Below, one piece after another: positions 33,752 to 42,437 of a stretch of 46,531 bases of DNA. Both the position numbers and the translations under genes were made by a program. Position 1 is the stretch's first letter. The number at the start of each line of letters is the position of its first letter. This DNA comes from Thermoproteota archaeon. GTDB lineage: Archaea > Thermoproteota > Thermoprotei_A > Sulfolobales > Acidilobaceae. The notes under the pieces are model-generated. The model was given only the letters and a program-made list of their open reading frames with translations, made no database searches and was not told where the DNA came from. The stretch covers positions 1 to 46,531 of the forward strand of contig JAUQQR010000008.1 in the NCBI GenBank assembly GCA_030549835.1, written 5' to 3'.

Positions 33752-35083
33752 TTGAAATTTATAGGTATAAGTCCTGAATTCATTAAAGTATTAGCAAGTG
33801 GTAATCTTAAACCCCAGAGGAGATATGCACAAGTACTAGACTATGTACAATACCATAACCCACCATATATGCAGGCCACTATGGAAAAAGAACTTGGAGT
33901 ACCGCAACCATCAATATCAAGGTTATTCTCACTACTAAGTGAAGAAGCCAGCATTAGAACCAGACTAGACTTCATATATAAGATGATTGGATTAATTGGA
34001 GTAGTTGCAATTTATGAGGGTAAGTGGATTAATACTGCACCAGCAATAGACTGGATCTCATCAATAAATCACACTCATAGAGGAACAATAATAATATACA
34101 GGATACCACCTGATAACCTGAAAGAATTAAAACTACTACTAAAATATAAACTCGGAAAACCCACAGAACTACTAATATTTGAAGACTTCGTATTAGCTAA
34201 GCCTAGCATAGAACACTACTTCGTAGATAATAATGAATTAGATCCAATAACAGCATTAAAGCTAAACGAGTATCACCCAGTAATACCAGACAGATATATC
34301 AGCCTATACCAGGGAGAAGTAAGAAATGTAATACAAGACGTAATAGACTTAAACATACTACTATACGGTGAAATAAACTCTCTATACATGCATATTAGAA
34401 CATGGGGAATACTATCATCAGAGAGTATAGGTAGGTCAAGGAAAAAGGCAGTACTACACATGTCACATGTAGATCCTGCAATGAGAGGATCAAGAATAAT
34501 GTTCTTATCAAAATCAGAAGACAATATTTTAGCATATATTAGAGTAAAGGCTAGTAGAGAATGCTCAATGAATATATTAAACATCTTATCAACATACCCA
34601 TATGCAACAAACTTACTGTTATTAGAGGATGGATCAGCACTAATTATGCTGGTTATGCCATCAAATTATTTAACTAGGATAATACCAGAAATACGTAATA
34701 TGTGCCAGGTAGATTCTATAGATGTATATACGCAAACTTTAAGTGGTACAGTGTTAAGACAGTATCTACCATTTAGAAACTATAACCATGTTAAGAGGAG
34801 ATGGGACTTCTGGAACGCATCAATACTTACCATAATGAAGATTAGAACACAAAAGCCGAGGTATAGAGCAGAGAATGATCCCTTCGTTATGGAATGGGAT
34901 GAGAAGAAGTATATTGAAGAGCTTAGGAATAGTATGGGTGAAGAGTATGTTAGAAAAATACTTAGAGAATATGAGGAGTTTAGTTATATAGAGAAAATAA
35001 CTAATGATAAGAAAAAAATTAATTTACGTGATATAATTCAGAGTGGATCAAAGTCTGGTGGGCCTTTAGGTCCGTCTGCTTGA
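33752..35083 (+). CDS. Orphan protein with N-terminal winged-helix-like region
   Basis: 443 residues, soluble, not recognised. Residues about 20-75 (QRRYAQVLDYVQYHNPPYMQ, then MEKELGVPQPSISRLFSLL) read as a helix-turn-helix. The rest is a large mixed alpha/beta region with no known motif and a basic C-terminus ending SGSKSGGPLGPSA. TTG 33752 has GAGGTGATAGGGGG upstream. It is alone on its transcript, between the two halves of the pyr genes, behind an inverted repeat and a GC-rich island, which suggests acquired DNA. A transcription regulator is the best guess. Confidence 0.7.
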   Translation: MKFIGISPEFIKVLASGNLKPQRRYAQVLDYVQYHNPPYMQATMEKELGVPQPSISRLFSLLSEEASIRTRLDFIYKMIGLIGVVAIYEGKWINTAPAIDWISSINHTHRGTIIIYRIPPDNLKELKLLLKYKLGKPTELLIFEDFVLAKPSIEHYFVDNNELDPITALKLNEYHPVIPDRYISLYQGEVRNVIQDVIDLNILLYGEINSLYMHIRTWGILSSESIGRSRKKAVLHMSHVDPAMRGSRIMFLSKSEDNILAYIRVKASRECSMNILNILSTYPYATNLLLLEDGSALIMLVMPSNYLTRIIPEIRNMCQVDSIDVYTQTLSGTVLRQYLPFRNYNHVKRRWDFWNASILTIMKIRTQKPRYRAENDPFVMEWDEKKYIEELRNSMGEEYVRKILREYEEFSYIEKITNDKKKINLRDIIQSGSKSGGPLGPSA

Positions 35084-35172
35084 GCATAGCCTAGAGCTAC
35101 TAGTAGTAGTACTAGTAGTATTGGTGCCAGCCTTAATAGGGTGGGGAGTATTGTTATGAGGGCTTTTCTCAT
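35038..35172 (-). CDS. Predicted 44-residue secreted or membrane mini-protein
   Basis: ATG 35172 reads MRKALITILPTLLRLAPILL, then a run of Leu/Val ending in GYAQA, then DGPKGPPDFDPL and a stop. Positive N-terminus, a hydrophobic core of about 20 residues and an A-Q-A end look like a signal peptide or membrane anchor with a 12-residue acidic, proline-rich tail. GAGGGA lies about 7 bases upstream. The 3' end overlaps the winged-helix gene by 46 bases, antisense. No family recognised; reality is likely but unproven. Confidence 0.5.
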   Translation of the reverse strand: MRKALITILPTLLRLAPILLVLLLVALGYAQADGPKGPPDFDPL

Positions 35173-35343
35173 TTCTCTATCCCTCTTTGTGTTTGCTGAC
35201 TTGAATATATATTGGTTTTTATTGTGTTAGTTTTCCTTTATGTTTCTCAGTGTTTTTGTTTTTGGTTTTATTTCTATTTTGTTTTATAGTTTGTGCTTAA
35301 ATAAAGTTTATTCATTTTTTACTTTGTTTTGTTAATTTTGTTT
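35173..35343. other. T-rich intergenic region, no gene seen
   Basis: About 170 bases with long T-rich runs on the plus strand. It should hold the promoter of the minus-strand mini-gene and the 3' end signals of pyrB; A-tracts on the minus strand near 35210-35260 include AATAAAAACC. Nothing else was identified. Confidence 0.4.
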
Positions 35344-36264
35344 TTATTGTAGTATTTTCAGTATAAGTGCTTGTCTTAGTGGTGTTCCTAGTTTTGCTTG
35401 TTTGTAGTATGTTGCGTGTTGTGTTTCATCTATTCTTGGGTCTATTTCTTCTGTTTTTGGTAGTGGGTGTAGTATTTTTATTGTTTTCTTTGCTTTTCTC
35501 TGGATGAGGTCTAGTGTTACTTTATAGCTTCCTTTTACTTTCTCATATTCTTCTGGGTCTGGGAATCTTTCTTTTTGTATTCTTGTTACGTATAGTATGT
35601 CTATTTCGCTTATTACTTCTTCTATTTTCTCTTCTTCTTTGTATGGTAGTCCTTTTTCTCTTATTATGTCTATTACTTCTCTTCTTGGTTTTAGTTGTGG
35701 TGGTGATATTAGGTATACTTTTTTTGGTTTGTAGTGTGTTAGTGCTAGTATGAAGCTTGATGCTGCTCTCCCGTATTTTAAGTCTCCTAGTACTCCTATT
35801 GTTAGCCCATCTATTGCTCCTTCTACTGTTCTAATTGTGTATAGGTCTAGCATTGCTTGTGTTGGGTGGTGCTGTTTCCCATCTCCAGCATTTATTACTG
35901 GGTTTTCTGCTATTTCTGCTGCTAGTTTTGCTGCTCCATCATACTTATGTCTTACCACTATTATGTCTGAGTATGAGTCTAGCATTCTAATAGTATCTAT
36001 GAAGCTCTCCCCCTTAGCTATACTAGTAGCTTCTTCACTAGTAAACCCTATAGTATCTCCTCCTAGTCTCTTCATTGCAGACTCAAAACTCATTCTAGTC
36101 CTTGTTGATGGTTCGAAGAATGCTAGAGCCATAATCTTACCTTCTAACGGCTTACTCTGGACCCCCCTAGTAGCTATTATATCTGTGTATTCGAAAAGCT
36201 CCTCTAACTCACTCCTAGTAAAATCTAGTATTGATATTACATCTCTACCCTTAAACCCCGACAA
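35344..36264 (-). CDS. pyrB: Aspartate carbamoyltransferase catalytic chain
   Basis: Forms carbamoyl-aspartate, the committed step of pyrimidine synthesis. [18 protein letters not shown] binds carbamoyl phosphate, [13 protein letters not shown] and [15 protein letters not shown] bind carbamoyl phosphate and aspartate, and the C-terminus QHATYYKQA fits the family. 306 residues. TTG 36264 is the start. It is on the opposite strand to pyrI-pyrC-pyrD and 2.1 kb from pyrD, whereas pyrB and pyrI are adjacent in many archaea. Confidence 0.95.
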   Translation of the reverse strand: MSGFKGRDVISILDFTRSELEELFEYTDIIATRGVQSKPLEGKIMALAFFEPSTRTRMSFESAMKRLGGDTIGFTSEEATSIAKGESFIDTIRMLDSYSDIIVVRHKYDGAAKLAAEIAENPVINAGDGKQHHPTQAMLDLYTIRTVEGAIDGLTIGVLGDLKYGRAASSFILALTHYKPKKVYLISPPQLKPRREVIDIIREKGLPYKEEEKIEEVISEIDILYVTRIQKERFPDPEEYEKVKGSYKVTLDLIQRKAKKTIKILHPLPKTEEIDPRIDETQHATYYKQAKLGTPLRQALILKILQ

Positions 36265-36362
36265 GTGAGACCACTAATCTACATAGGCTTATTAGAGGCT
36301 TTAAACTATTAAAGTCTCATATTTAAAGGGCTCTACTACAATAGTATACTCTAGGGTGCTAC

Positions 36363-37682
36363 TTGGGGAGGTACTATATTGAGACTTACGGCTGTGCTCT
36401 CGCAGAATTTGATAGCTCTATAGCTGAGTCTAGGCTTGAAGAAGAGGGTTTCGCTAGAGTTAATAGTATTGATAATGCAGAGTATGTGGTAATCAATACT
36501 TGTGCTGTTAGACTAGATACAGAGCAGAGGATAGCTGAAAGACTACAATGGATTACTAGACAGTATCCTGATAAGAAGCTTATTATAACTGGATGCCTAG
36601 TTAAAGCTAGGCCAGGGCTAGTAGCTAGGCTAGCACCTAGAGCTAGTCTATTATCACCTCAGAATATTGATAAGATTACTGAAGCTATTAGAGCTCTAGA
36701 CCATGGATCTAAGATAGTACTACTTGAGGGTTCTAGAGATACTAGTACACTACCAGTACCTAAGCCTATAGATGCTACAGCTACAATAATGATACAGGAG
36801 GGTTGCCTAGGAGACTGTAGCTTCTGTATAACTAAGATAGCTAGGAGGCAAGTTAAAAGCTACCCCCCAAGACTAATAGTTGAGACTATAAGCAAGCTAT
36901 TAAATGCTGGTGTAGTAGAGATTAGACTAACAGGGTTAGATACAGCAGTCTACGGTGTAGACATACCAGGTAAGCCTACACTAGCAGACCTACTTAACAT
37001 TATACTAGATAAAGTTAAAGGAGAATATATGATAAGAGTAGGGATGATGACACCAGACCAAGCACTAGAGATAATAGATGACCTACTAGAAGTATATAGA
37101 GATAAGAGAGTATACAAATACTTCCACATACCAGTACAGAGTGGAGATAATAGAGTACTAAAACTAATGAATAGAAAATATACAGTAGAAGAATTCAAGC
37201 AACTACACTCAAAAATAAAATCAAAGTACCCAGAAGCACTAATAGCAACAGATATAATAGTAGGTCATCCAGGAGAAGATGAAGAAGCATTTAATAACAC
37301 AATTAAGTTAGTAGAAGAGTTAAAATTCGAGAAAATACACCTAGCACAGTATAGTATAAGGCCCCACACTAAATCAGCAGCCATGCCCCAAATACCCGAT
37401 AATATTAAAAAAGAGAGGAGCACTAAACTAGCAAAAATAATAGAAGAAATAGGATATAATATTATGAGTGAGTATAGAGGGAGAATAGTAGAAGCAGTAG
37501 TAACAGAAAGAGGCTATAGAGATGGAAGCCTAGTAGCAAGACTAGAAAACTATATACCAGTAATAATACAAGGTAATGGAATACTAGGAGCTCGAATTAA
37601 AGTTAAAATAGTAAATAATACATTCTTTGATTTAAGAGGAGAACTACTAGAATCAAGAATAATTAGAAAAGATCCCAATTAA
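36363..37682 (+). CDS. mtaB: tRNA-t6A37 methylthiotransferase (CDKAL1/MtaB type)
   Basis: Radical-SAM enzyme that adds a methylthio group to t6A37 of tRNA. The N-terminal UPF0004 domain keeps three cluster cysteines (C11, C47, C78), the radical-SAM motif is CLGDCSFC (C148, C152, C155), and the C-terminal 60 residues form a TRAM-like domain (RGRIVEAVVTERGYRDGS). 439 residues. TTG 36363 has AGGGTG upstream. This modification acts on the t6A made by KEOPS, whose Pcc1-like subunit is also in the window. Confidence 0.9.
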   Translation: MGRYYIETYGCALAEFDSSIAESRLEEEGFARVNSIDNAEYVVINTCAVRLDTEQRIAERLQWITRQYPDKKLIITGCLVKARPGLVARLAPRASLLSPQNIDKITEAIRALDHGSKIVLLEGSRDTSTLPVPKPIDATATIMIQEGCLGDCSFCITKIARRQVKSYPPRLIVETISKLLNAGVVEIRLTGLDTAVYGVDIPGKPTLADLLNIILDKVKGEYMIRVGMMTPDQALEIIDDLLEVYRDKRVYKYFHIPVQSGDNRVLKLMNRKYTVEEFKQLHSKIKSKYPEALIATDIIVGHPGEDEEAFNNTIKLVEELKFEKIHLAQYSIRPHTKSAAMPQIPDNIKKERSTKLAKIIEEIGYNIMSEYRGRIVEAVVTERGYRDGSLVARLENYIPVIIQGNGILGARIKVKIVNNTFFDLRGELLESRIIRKDPN

Positions 37683-37700
37683 TTATATGAATTATCGATG

Positions 37701-37865
37701 TTACTCTTCTTCCTCTTCTTCTAGCTCTTCTTCCTCTTCCCAGAACTCCTCTTCTTCCTCTTCCCATAGTTCTTCTTCATCGAATTCTTCCTCTTCCTCT
37801 TCTTCCTCTAGTTCTTCTTCCTCCCATTCTTCTTCCTCTTCCTCTACTCTCTTTCTTGCTACCAT
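37701..37865 (-). CDS. Hyperacidic Glu-rich mini-protein (54 aa)
   Basis: ATG 37865 opens MVARKRV, then blocks of Glu broken by single W, L, F and D residues to the TAA at 37701. By hand count 38 of 54 residues are Glu. Aromatic/aliphatic residues fall at W14, L19, F28, L33, W34, F41, W42, L48, that is, near multiples of 7 and 14. AGGTGA lies 5 bases before the ATG, and a TATA-like ATTTAAATAC lies further upstream (about 37911-37920). GAA and GAG are both used, which argues against simple repeat slippage. Function unknown; a nucleic-acid mimic or chaperone-like role is speculation. Confidence 0.7.
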   Translation of the reverse strand: MVARKRVEEEEEEWEEEELEEEEEEEEFDEEELWEEEEEEFWEEEEELEEEEEE

Positions 37866-37963
37866 AGTCTTCACCTATTTTTCTTCTTCAACTTTATGGC
37901 TTGTAATCTAAGGTATTTAAATATTTATTCTACTATATAGAATATTCTTGGGTATACTATTAT

Positions 37964-38854
37964 ATGGTTGAGTTTTATGAGTTAGGCGTTAGGGTTGGTT
38001 TTACTATTTCTTATTCTGAGTTAGAGTCTATTATTAGTTTATGTTCTAGTGGTTCTTCTGGCATTACTAGCTTAGATTTAGGCTTATCTAGTGTTTTTAT
38101 TGAGTTTTCTAATGGGTCTTGTAGGGTTTCTAGTAGCCTCTATAGCTATGTATTTAGTCTTAGTGATCTTAAGAGTCTCATTGAATCAGTTACTCCTAGA
38201 GATGTTATAGTATATGATGATTATAGGTTTATAGTTGCTGAGATTAGGGGTAGTAGGTTTTATAAGCTTGTTAGTATTAATAGTGGGGCTCCAACAGTTG
38301 AGATTAACGGTATTCATATGCATAGAGTTAAAGATATAAGCCCATGGATTGATGCTAAGCTTAAGGTTAGAGCTCTAGGCGTTAGTGGTGGTAGAGTCTT
38401 AGATATATGTACTGGGTTAGGCTATACAGCTATAAATTCCCTAGTTAGTGGTGCTAGAGAAGTATATACTATAGAGGTTGATGAGAATATTCTAACACTA
38501 GCATCTATGAATCCTTGGAGTGATAAGCTTAGGAGTAGTGAAATTAAGATTATATTAGGAGACGCTGTAGATGTTATTAGAGAATTTAGAGATAATAGTT
38601 TCAACTATATAATACATGACCCTCCAAGATTCACTAAGGAGACTGGAGAACTATATAGTACTAGATTCTATAGTGAGCTCTATAGAGTCTTAAAACCCGG
38701 AGGTAGACTATACCACTATACTGGAGAGCCTGGGAGAGTTAGAGGACTAAACTTCCCATCAAAAACCGCTTCAAAACTTAGAGATGTAGGATTCATAGTT
38801 AAGAGGTACGACCCCAGATCTCAGGGAGTCTTAGCATATAAGCCTAGGATTTAA
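37964..38854 (+). CDS. Spermidine-synthase-like/class I methyltransferase
   Basis: 296 residues in two parts: an N-terminal beta-rich region of about 125 residues not recognised, and a SAM-binding Rossmann domain with VLDICTGLGYTAINSLVSGA, VYTIEVDEN, IILGDAVDVIREF, YIIHDPPRFTKETG and LYRVLKPGGRLYHYTG. The NPPY-type motif is DPPR. The layout resembles spermidine synthase-like or MnmC-like proteins, but the substrate is undefined. ATG 37964. It converges on cdvC with 2 bases between stops. Confidence 0.75.
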   Translation: MVEFYELGVRVGFTISYSELESIISLCSSGSSGITSLDLGLSSVFIEFSNGSCRVSSSLYSYVFSLSDLKSLIESVTPRDVIVYDDYRFIVAEIRGSRFYKLVSINSGAPTVEINGIHMHRVKDISPWIDAKLKVRALGVSGGRVLDICTGLGYTAINSLVSGAREVYTIEVDENILTLASMNPWSDKLRSSEIKIILGDAVDVIREFRDNSFNYIIHDPPRFTKETGELYSTRFYSELYRVLKPGGRLYHYTGEPGRVRGLNFPSKTASKLRDVGFIVKRYDPRSQGVLAYKPRI

Positions 38855-38856
38855 TC

Positions 38857-40008
38857 CTAGACTGCTCCATATTTTGAAGTCCACTCCTCATACTTAGATA
38901 TTAATGCTTGATCTACACTAGGCTTCCTCTTCTCTAGTACAGTTATGAAATCTCTCATTGTTATTAGTCTAGGCTCTCCTACTCCTCCTCTCTCAAATAC
39001 TTCTCTAACTGTTATCATGTACGCGTCTTGTACTATATCTCTGATATCGCTACCAGAGTACCCGTCTAGTAGCTCGGCTAATCTATCTAAGTCTACGTCA
39101 TCTCCTAGCTTGAGCTTACTTGTTAGCATTTCTAGTAGTTGTTTTCTAGCTCTTTTATCAGGTAGTGGTACGTAGACTCTCTTCTGGAATCTCCTAAGGA
39201 ATGCTTCATCTAATCTCCAAGGCTTATTAGAAGCAGCTACTATATATAAATGTACTCTTAGCATCTTATCTAACATACCATCCATTTCTTTAAGGAACTG
39301 GTTCCTAACTCTAACTTCCCCGCCAACCTCTGCGTTATGGTAGCCTAGTAATGCATCAACTTCATCTATAAATATTACTACTGGTGTCTTTAATGCTCTA
39401 TCTCTTGCATAGCTAAATAGTCTCTTAACATTCTTCTCTCCTTCTCCAAGCCATTTACTCATAATACTAGCTGCGTCTACGTATAAGAACTCGGCATTAG
39501 CTTCATTAGCTGCAGCTATTCCAAGCATAGTCTTACCTGTCCCTGGGGGACCATATAATAGTATTCCTCTATGCCATCCTAGTGGGAATAAGTCTGGTCT
39601 CTTAACAGGGTATACTATAACTTCTCTTATAGCCTCTTTAGCATGCTCTAATCCAGCTATATCATTAAATGTAATATTAGGCTTCTCTCTCATAACATAA
39701 GGTGGTAGCTTCTCCTCCCCGCTACTCTTGGTTTCGACAACAATAACCTCATCATCACCACTACTAGCAGGCTCTAGTCTAAGCTTCTCTTCTAAATCTC
39801 TAAGCTTCCTCTTATACTGTCCTATAAGCCTCCTATAGATACTAGCTAGTGGATGGTCTGGGTAGTTTTTAACTAGGTCTTCTAGTAGCTCTATAGCTTT
39901 CCTAAGGTTTATTAATGCATTCTCATAGTCACCCTCACTCTCAGACTTAACAGCTGCTAATGCATACTTCCTAGCTGATCCCTCAAGGTAAGCTATAGGG
40001 TTACTCAT
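38857..40008 (-). CDS. cdvC: Vps4-like AAA ATPase of the Cdv division system
   Basis: Disassembles ESCRT-III polymers during division. An N-terminal MIT-type helical hairpin (about residues 5-75) is followed by the AAA domain with Walker A GPPGTGKT (about 153-160) and Walker B VIFIDEVDA (about 211-219), sensor-containing AASNKPWRLDEAF and the Vps4-like C-terminus. 383 residues. ATG 40008. It lies 43 bases downstream of cdvB; the two are the core of the archaeal ESCRT operon. Confidence 0.93.
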   Translation of the reverse strand: MSNPIAYLEGSARKYALAAVKSESEGDYENALINLRKAIELLEDLVKNYPDHPLASIYRRLIGQYKRKLRDLEEKLRLEPASSGDDEVIVVETKSSGEEKLPPYVMREKPNITFNDIAGLEHAKEAIREVIVYPVKRPDLFPLGWHRGILLYGPPGTGKTMLGIAAANEANAEFLYVDAASIMSKWLGEGEKNVKRLFSYARDRALKTPVVIFIDEVDALLGYHNAEVGGEVRVRNQFLKEMDGMLDKMLRVHLYIVAASNKPWRLDEAFLRRFQKRVYVPLPDKRARKQLLEMLTSKLKLGDDVDLDRLAELLDGYSGSDIRDIVQDAYMITVREVFERGGVGEPRLITMRDFITVLEKRKPSVDQALISKYEEWTSKYGAV

Positions 40009-40051
40009 ACTAGGATCCTCTCCAGAAATAAAAATTTTATGTGTATAGGGT

Positions 40052-40822
40052 TTAAGCTGTAGAAGCCTCAGCTTGTTTTCTATAAATCTTAACTAAACCT
40101 TTATCCTCTAGTTTTTCTAGAGTCCGCCATATATCTTCAGGCTTAACATTTAATTCTCTAGCAGCAATACTTATACTAATACTCCCACCTCTAGACCTAA
40201 TATATTCTAGAAGCTTCTCCTCTAGGCTATCTTCTAGTCTACTAGGCGTCTTAACTATCATTTCACTCTCCCTATTAGCCTCAGCTACAACTCTAGCAAT
40301 CTCCTGTCTAGCTTCAGGATCTAACTCTATAATCCTAGCTGAAGGCATATATGATGCTGTCATCTCAACACCTCTTATAACTCTCTCAGTAGCCTCTAGT
40401 AAGCTTGATAGCTTTAATGCAGTCTCTGGGCTAATAGTAGCTATATAGTCGTCTGTAGCCCTCATAACATACTCTAGAGGAGCTAAAACCTTAACTAGGG
40501 TATCAATATTCCTAGCATCATTAAGCCTCTGTATAGCAAGTGTTAATAGCTTACTATATGTTAGAATAGATGTTAAAACCTTCTTCTTAAGAACAATCTC
40601 TGTAGCAGTAAGCTCAAGAGTATCATTATCCTTATTCTTAGCCGCCTCAATCATCTTATCATAAAACCTATTAATCTCATCAATAAGCTGATTCTTAACC
40701 CTATCAACCTCCATCTTAGCAATTTGTAACTTAGCCATAACCTCATCGAAATCAACGCCCTCATTTAAACTCTTAGCTTTAGTACCTAAACCAAAAACCC
40801 TCCTAACAACATCTAAAACCAT
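40052..40822 (-). CDS. cdvB: ESCRT-III-like division protein CdvB
   Basis: Snf7-type helical protein of 256 residues that forms the constriction filament. The ESCRT-III core spans about residues 20-165 (long helices, charged). A Pro-containing segment (TPSRLEDSLEEKLL) may be the MIT-interacting part, and the C-terminus (SISIAARELNVKPEDIWRTL) is a broken winged helix, which in Sulfolobus binds CdvA. ATG 40822 has GGGGTG 8 bases upstream. CdvA is not seen here. Confidence 0.9.
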   Translation of the reverse strand: MVLDVVRRVFGLGTKAKSLNEGVDFDEVMAKLQIAKMEVDRVKNQLIDEINRFYDKMIEAAKNKDNDTLELTATEIVLKKKVLTSILTYSKLLTLAIQRLNDARNIDTLVKVLAPLEYVMRATDDYIATISPETALKLSSLLEATERVIRGVEMTASYMPSARIIELDPEARQEIARVVAEANRESEMIVKTPSRLEDSLEEKLLEYIRSRGGSISISIAARELNVKPEDIWRTLEKLEDKGLVKIYRKQAEASTA

Positions 40823-40948
40823 ACCATACACACCCCACAAACACTAACCATAGACACCCGAATCTAAATAGAATAAGATAGAGGGTTAGAGGAATAACAG
40901 GAAGTAACACACAGATAAGACTTAGGAAATACTATGATGAATAAATAA

Positions 40949-40956
40949 GCTTATAA
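40949..40956 (+). promoter_or_regulatory. TATA box of the 5S rRNA gene
   Basis: GCTTATAA is centred about 29 bases upstream of the 5S rRNA 5' end. Confidence 0.55.
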
Positions 40957-40981
40957 CCTTTATAGAGGATATATTAGAATT

Positions 40982-41110
40982 GGCCTCAGCCCGGCCATAG
41001 CGGCCGGGAAACACCCGGACTCATTCCGAACCCGGAAGTTAAGCCGGCCGCGTTAGAGGTCCAGTGGGGTCCGCGAGGCCCTGCAGGGCCTCTAAGCTGG
41101 GGCTGAGGCC
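40982..41110 (+). rRNA. rrf: 5S ribosomal RNA
   Basis: 129 bases closed by GGCCTCAGCCC (40982-40992) pairing with GGGCTGAGGCC (41100-41110). The internal CGGACTCATTCCGAACCCGG and AAGTTAAGCC segments are universal 5S features, and the GC-rich loop-E/helix-IV region follows. It is unlinked to 16S and 23S genes, as in many crenarchaea. Transcribed divergently from cdvB. Confidence 0.95.
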
Positions 41111-41191
41111 TCTTATAATAACATACTTTAGATCGCGATACCGTCATTTATTTACTTTTAATACTATATTATAGTCTTGGGTATTGGGGTT

Positions 41192-42415
41192 TTGGCTGGT
41201 AGGCTTAGGAGGCTTGTTATACTCTCTGGAGTTACTGGTGTTGAGGTTAGGAGTGTTCTTGAAGCTTCTAGTAAGTGGTTTAGTATTCCTGCTTATAAGT
41301 TTGAGGATTATATCTCCGATGTTTTCCACTCTCCAGTCTATGAGGTTATAGATCTCTTACTAGAATCTCGTAAGGCTGCTCTTGGTAAGTTTAAGATTGC
41401 CTACTCTAAGCTTATAGAGTCTATTGAGGGTTTAAAGTCTATTATTGCTACACATTTAACATATTATAGGAGAGGTCATATTATACCTAATCCTATTATC
41501 CCAGACTTAGTATCTATAGCTGATGAAGCCTACATTATACTTTATATTGAGGACTACTACCACGCTCTTAGCAGAATTGCTGAGAGAGTTCGTAGAGGTA
41601 AGACTCCTGGAGCCTTCGCTGATCAGCCGTTGGATCCCCTAAGCTACATGTATTGGAGGGCTTCAGATTATAGTATGGCTGCTCTACTAGAGTCTATGGG
41701 TAATGTTAAAGTTATAGTCTACGGTATGAAGCATAGTGTTGAGGGTCATATGAGACTATTAGCATATACGCTAGGTGAGAGTTATAAGGGTGCAGGTTTA
41801 TTTAAAGTAGTCTATATCTCACACCCTATAACAAAAGTAAGAGCTAGAGCTGAAGAGCTGAGTATAAGCTTATGGAGTTTCAAAGATAGTAGTAGTATTG
41901 AGAGTTTTAAGAGTAGACTTGAGAATAAATGCAAGAATGTTATAATACTTAGTCCTACAACTATTGATGAACTTATTGTAGATAAGAGTGGGTATTTAAA
42001 GAAGGTTATAGATAAGAGCTCTAGATGGCCTCACACTGAGGAGACTCTACATGAATACAATTACCCGGTAGACTTAGAGTCTAGCATATTTGATGAAACC
42101 CTATACCCTCTAGATAAGACTATTAAGAGTAAAGGTTATATGGAAATACTTAAGACAATGATAGAGAATCAGATAGATAGTAGAGATTTAGCATACGTAA
42201 GTCAAGCTGATGCACTAATAGTCTATAGGCCAACATTATATGGTGAGAGGCATATAGGTGTTGATGTTGAGATTGAGAGAGGTAGAACTCAAGCTAAACC
42301 AATATACTCTATAATACTAGATGAGGATAAAGTCGAACCACACCCAATGAGACATGTTGGGACCAGACTTAAAGATGAAGATAGCCTCTATACAGCATTA
42401 AAATGCATAGATTAG
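41192..42415 (+). CDS. Unrecognised protein with degenerate P-loop
   Basis: 407 residues (413 if TTG 41177 is used). The N-terminus LVILSGVTGVEVRSVLEAS has the strand-loop-helix shape of a P-loop NTPase, but the Walker A Lys/Thr pair is absent (GVTGVEVRS). Downstream comes a helical middle (residues about 60-150) and a second domain with VKVIVYGMKHSVEGH, VVYISHPITKVRARAEELS and ADALIVYRPTLYGERHIGVD, where SHPITKVR resembles nucleotide- or sugar-hydrolase loops. I do not know the family. A nucleotide-binding protein that lost ATP hydrolysis is a possibility. Confidence 0.7.
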   Translation: MAGRLRRLVILSGVTGVEVRSVLEASSKWFSIPAYKFEDYISDVFHSPVYEVIDLLLESRKAALGKFKIAYSKLIESIEGLKSIIATHLTYYRRGHIIPNPIIPDLVSIADEAYIILYIEDYYHALSRIAERVRRGKTPGAFADQPLDPLSYMYWRASDYSMAALLESMGNVKVIVYGMKHSVEGHMRLLAYTLGESYKGAGLFKVVYISHPITKVRARAEELSISLWSFKDSSSIESFKSRLENKCKNVIILSPTTIDELIVDKSGYLKKVIDKSSRWPHTEETLHEYNYPVDLESSIFDETLYPLDKTIKSKGYMEILKTMIENQIDSRDLAYVSQADALIVYRPTLYGERHIGVDVEIERGRTQAKPIYSIILDEDKVEPHPMRHVGTRLKDEDSLYTALKCID

Positions 42416-42437
42416 AGGCTTAAAATCTATATTCAGC

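Noticed and set aside
35101-35125. Repetitive CTAGTAGTA block as a short tandem repeat
   Set aside because: On the minus strand it is the Leu/Val codons of the signal-like segment of the mini-gene and shows no further copies.
35514-36268. Plus-strand hydrophobic ORFs over pyrB
   Set aside because: They are frame shadows of the T-rich complement of pyrB and lack start signals.
37687-37911. Plus-strand ORF that would encode an almost pure serine protein
   Set aside because: It is the complement of the Glu-rich minus-strand gene (TCT/TCC runs opposite GAA/GAG). It lacks a ribosome binding site, while the minus strand has one at the right spacing.
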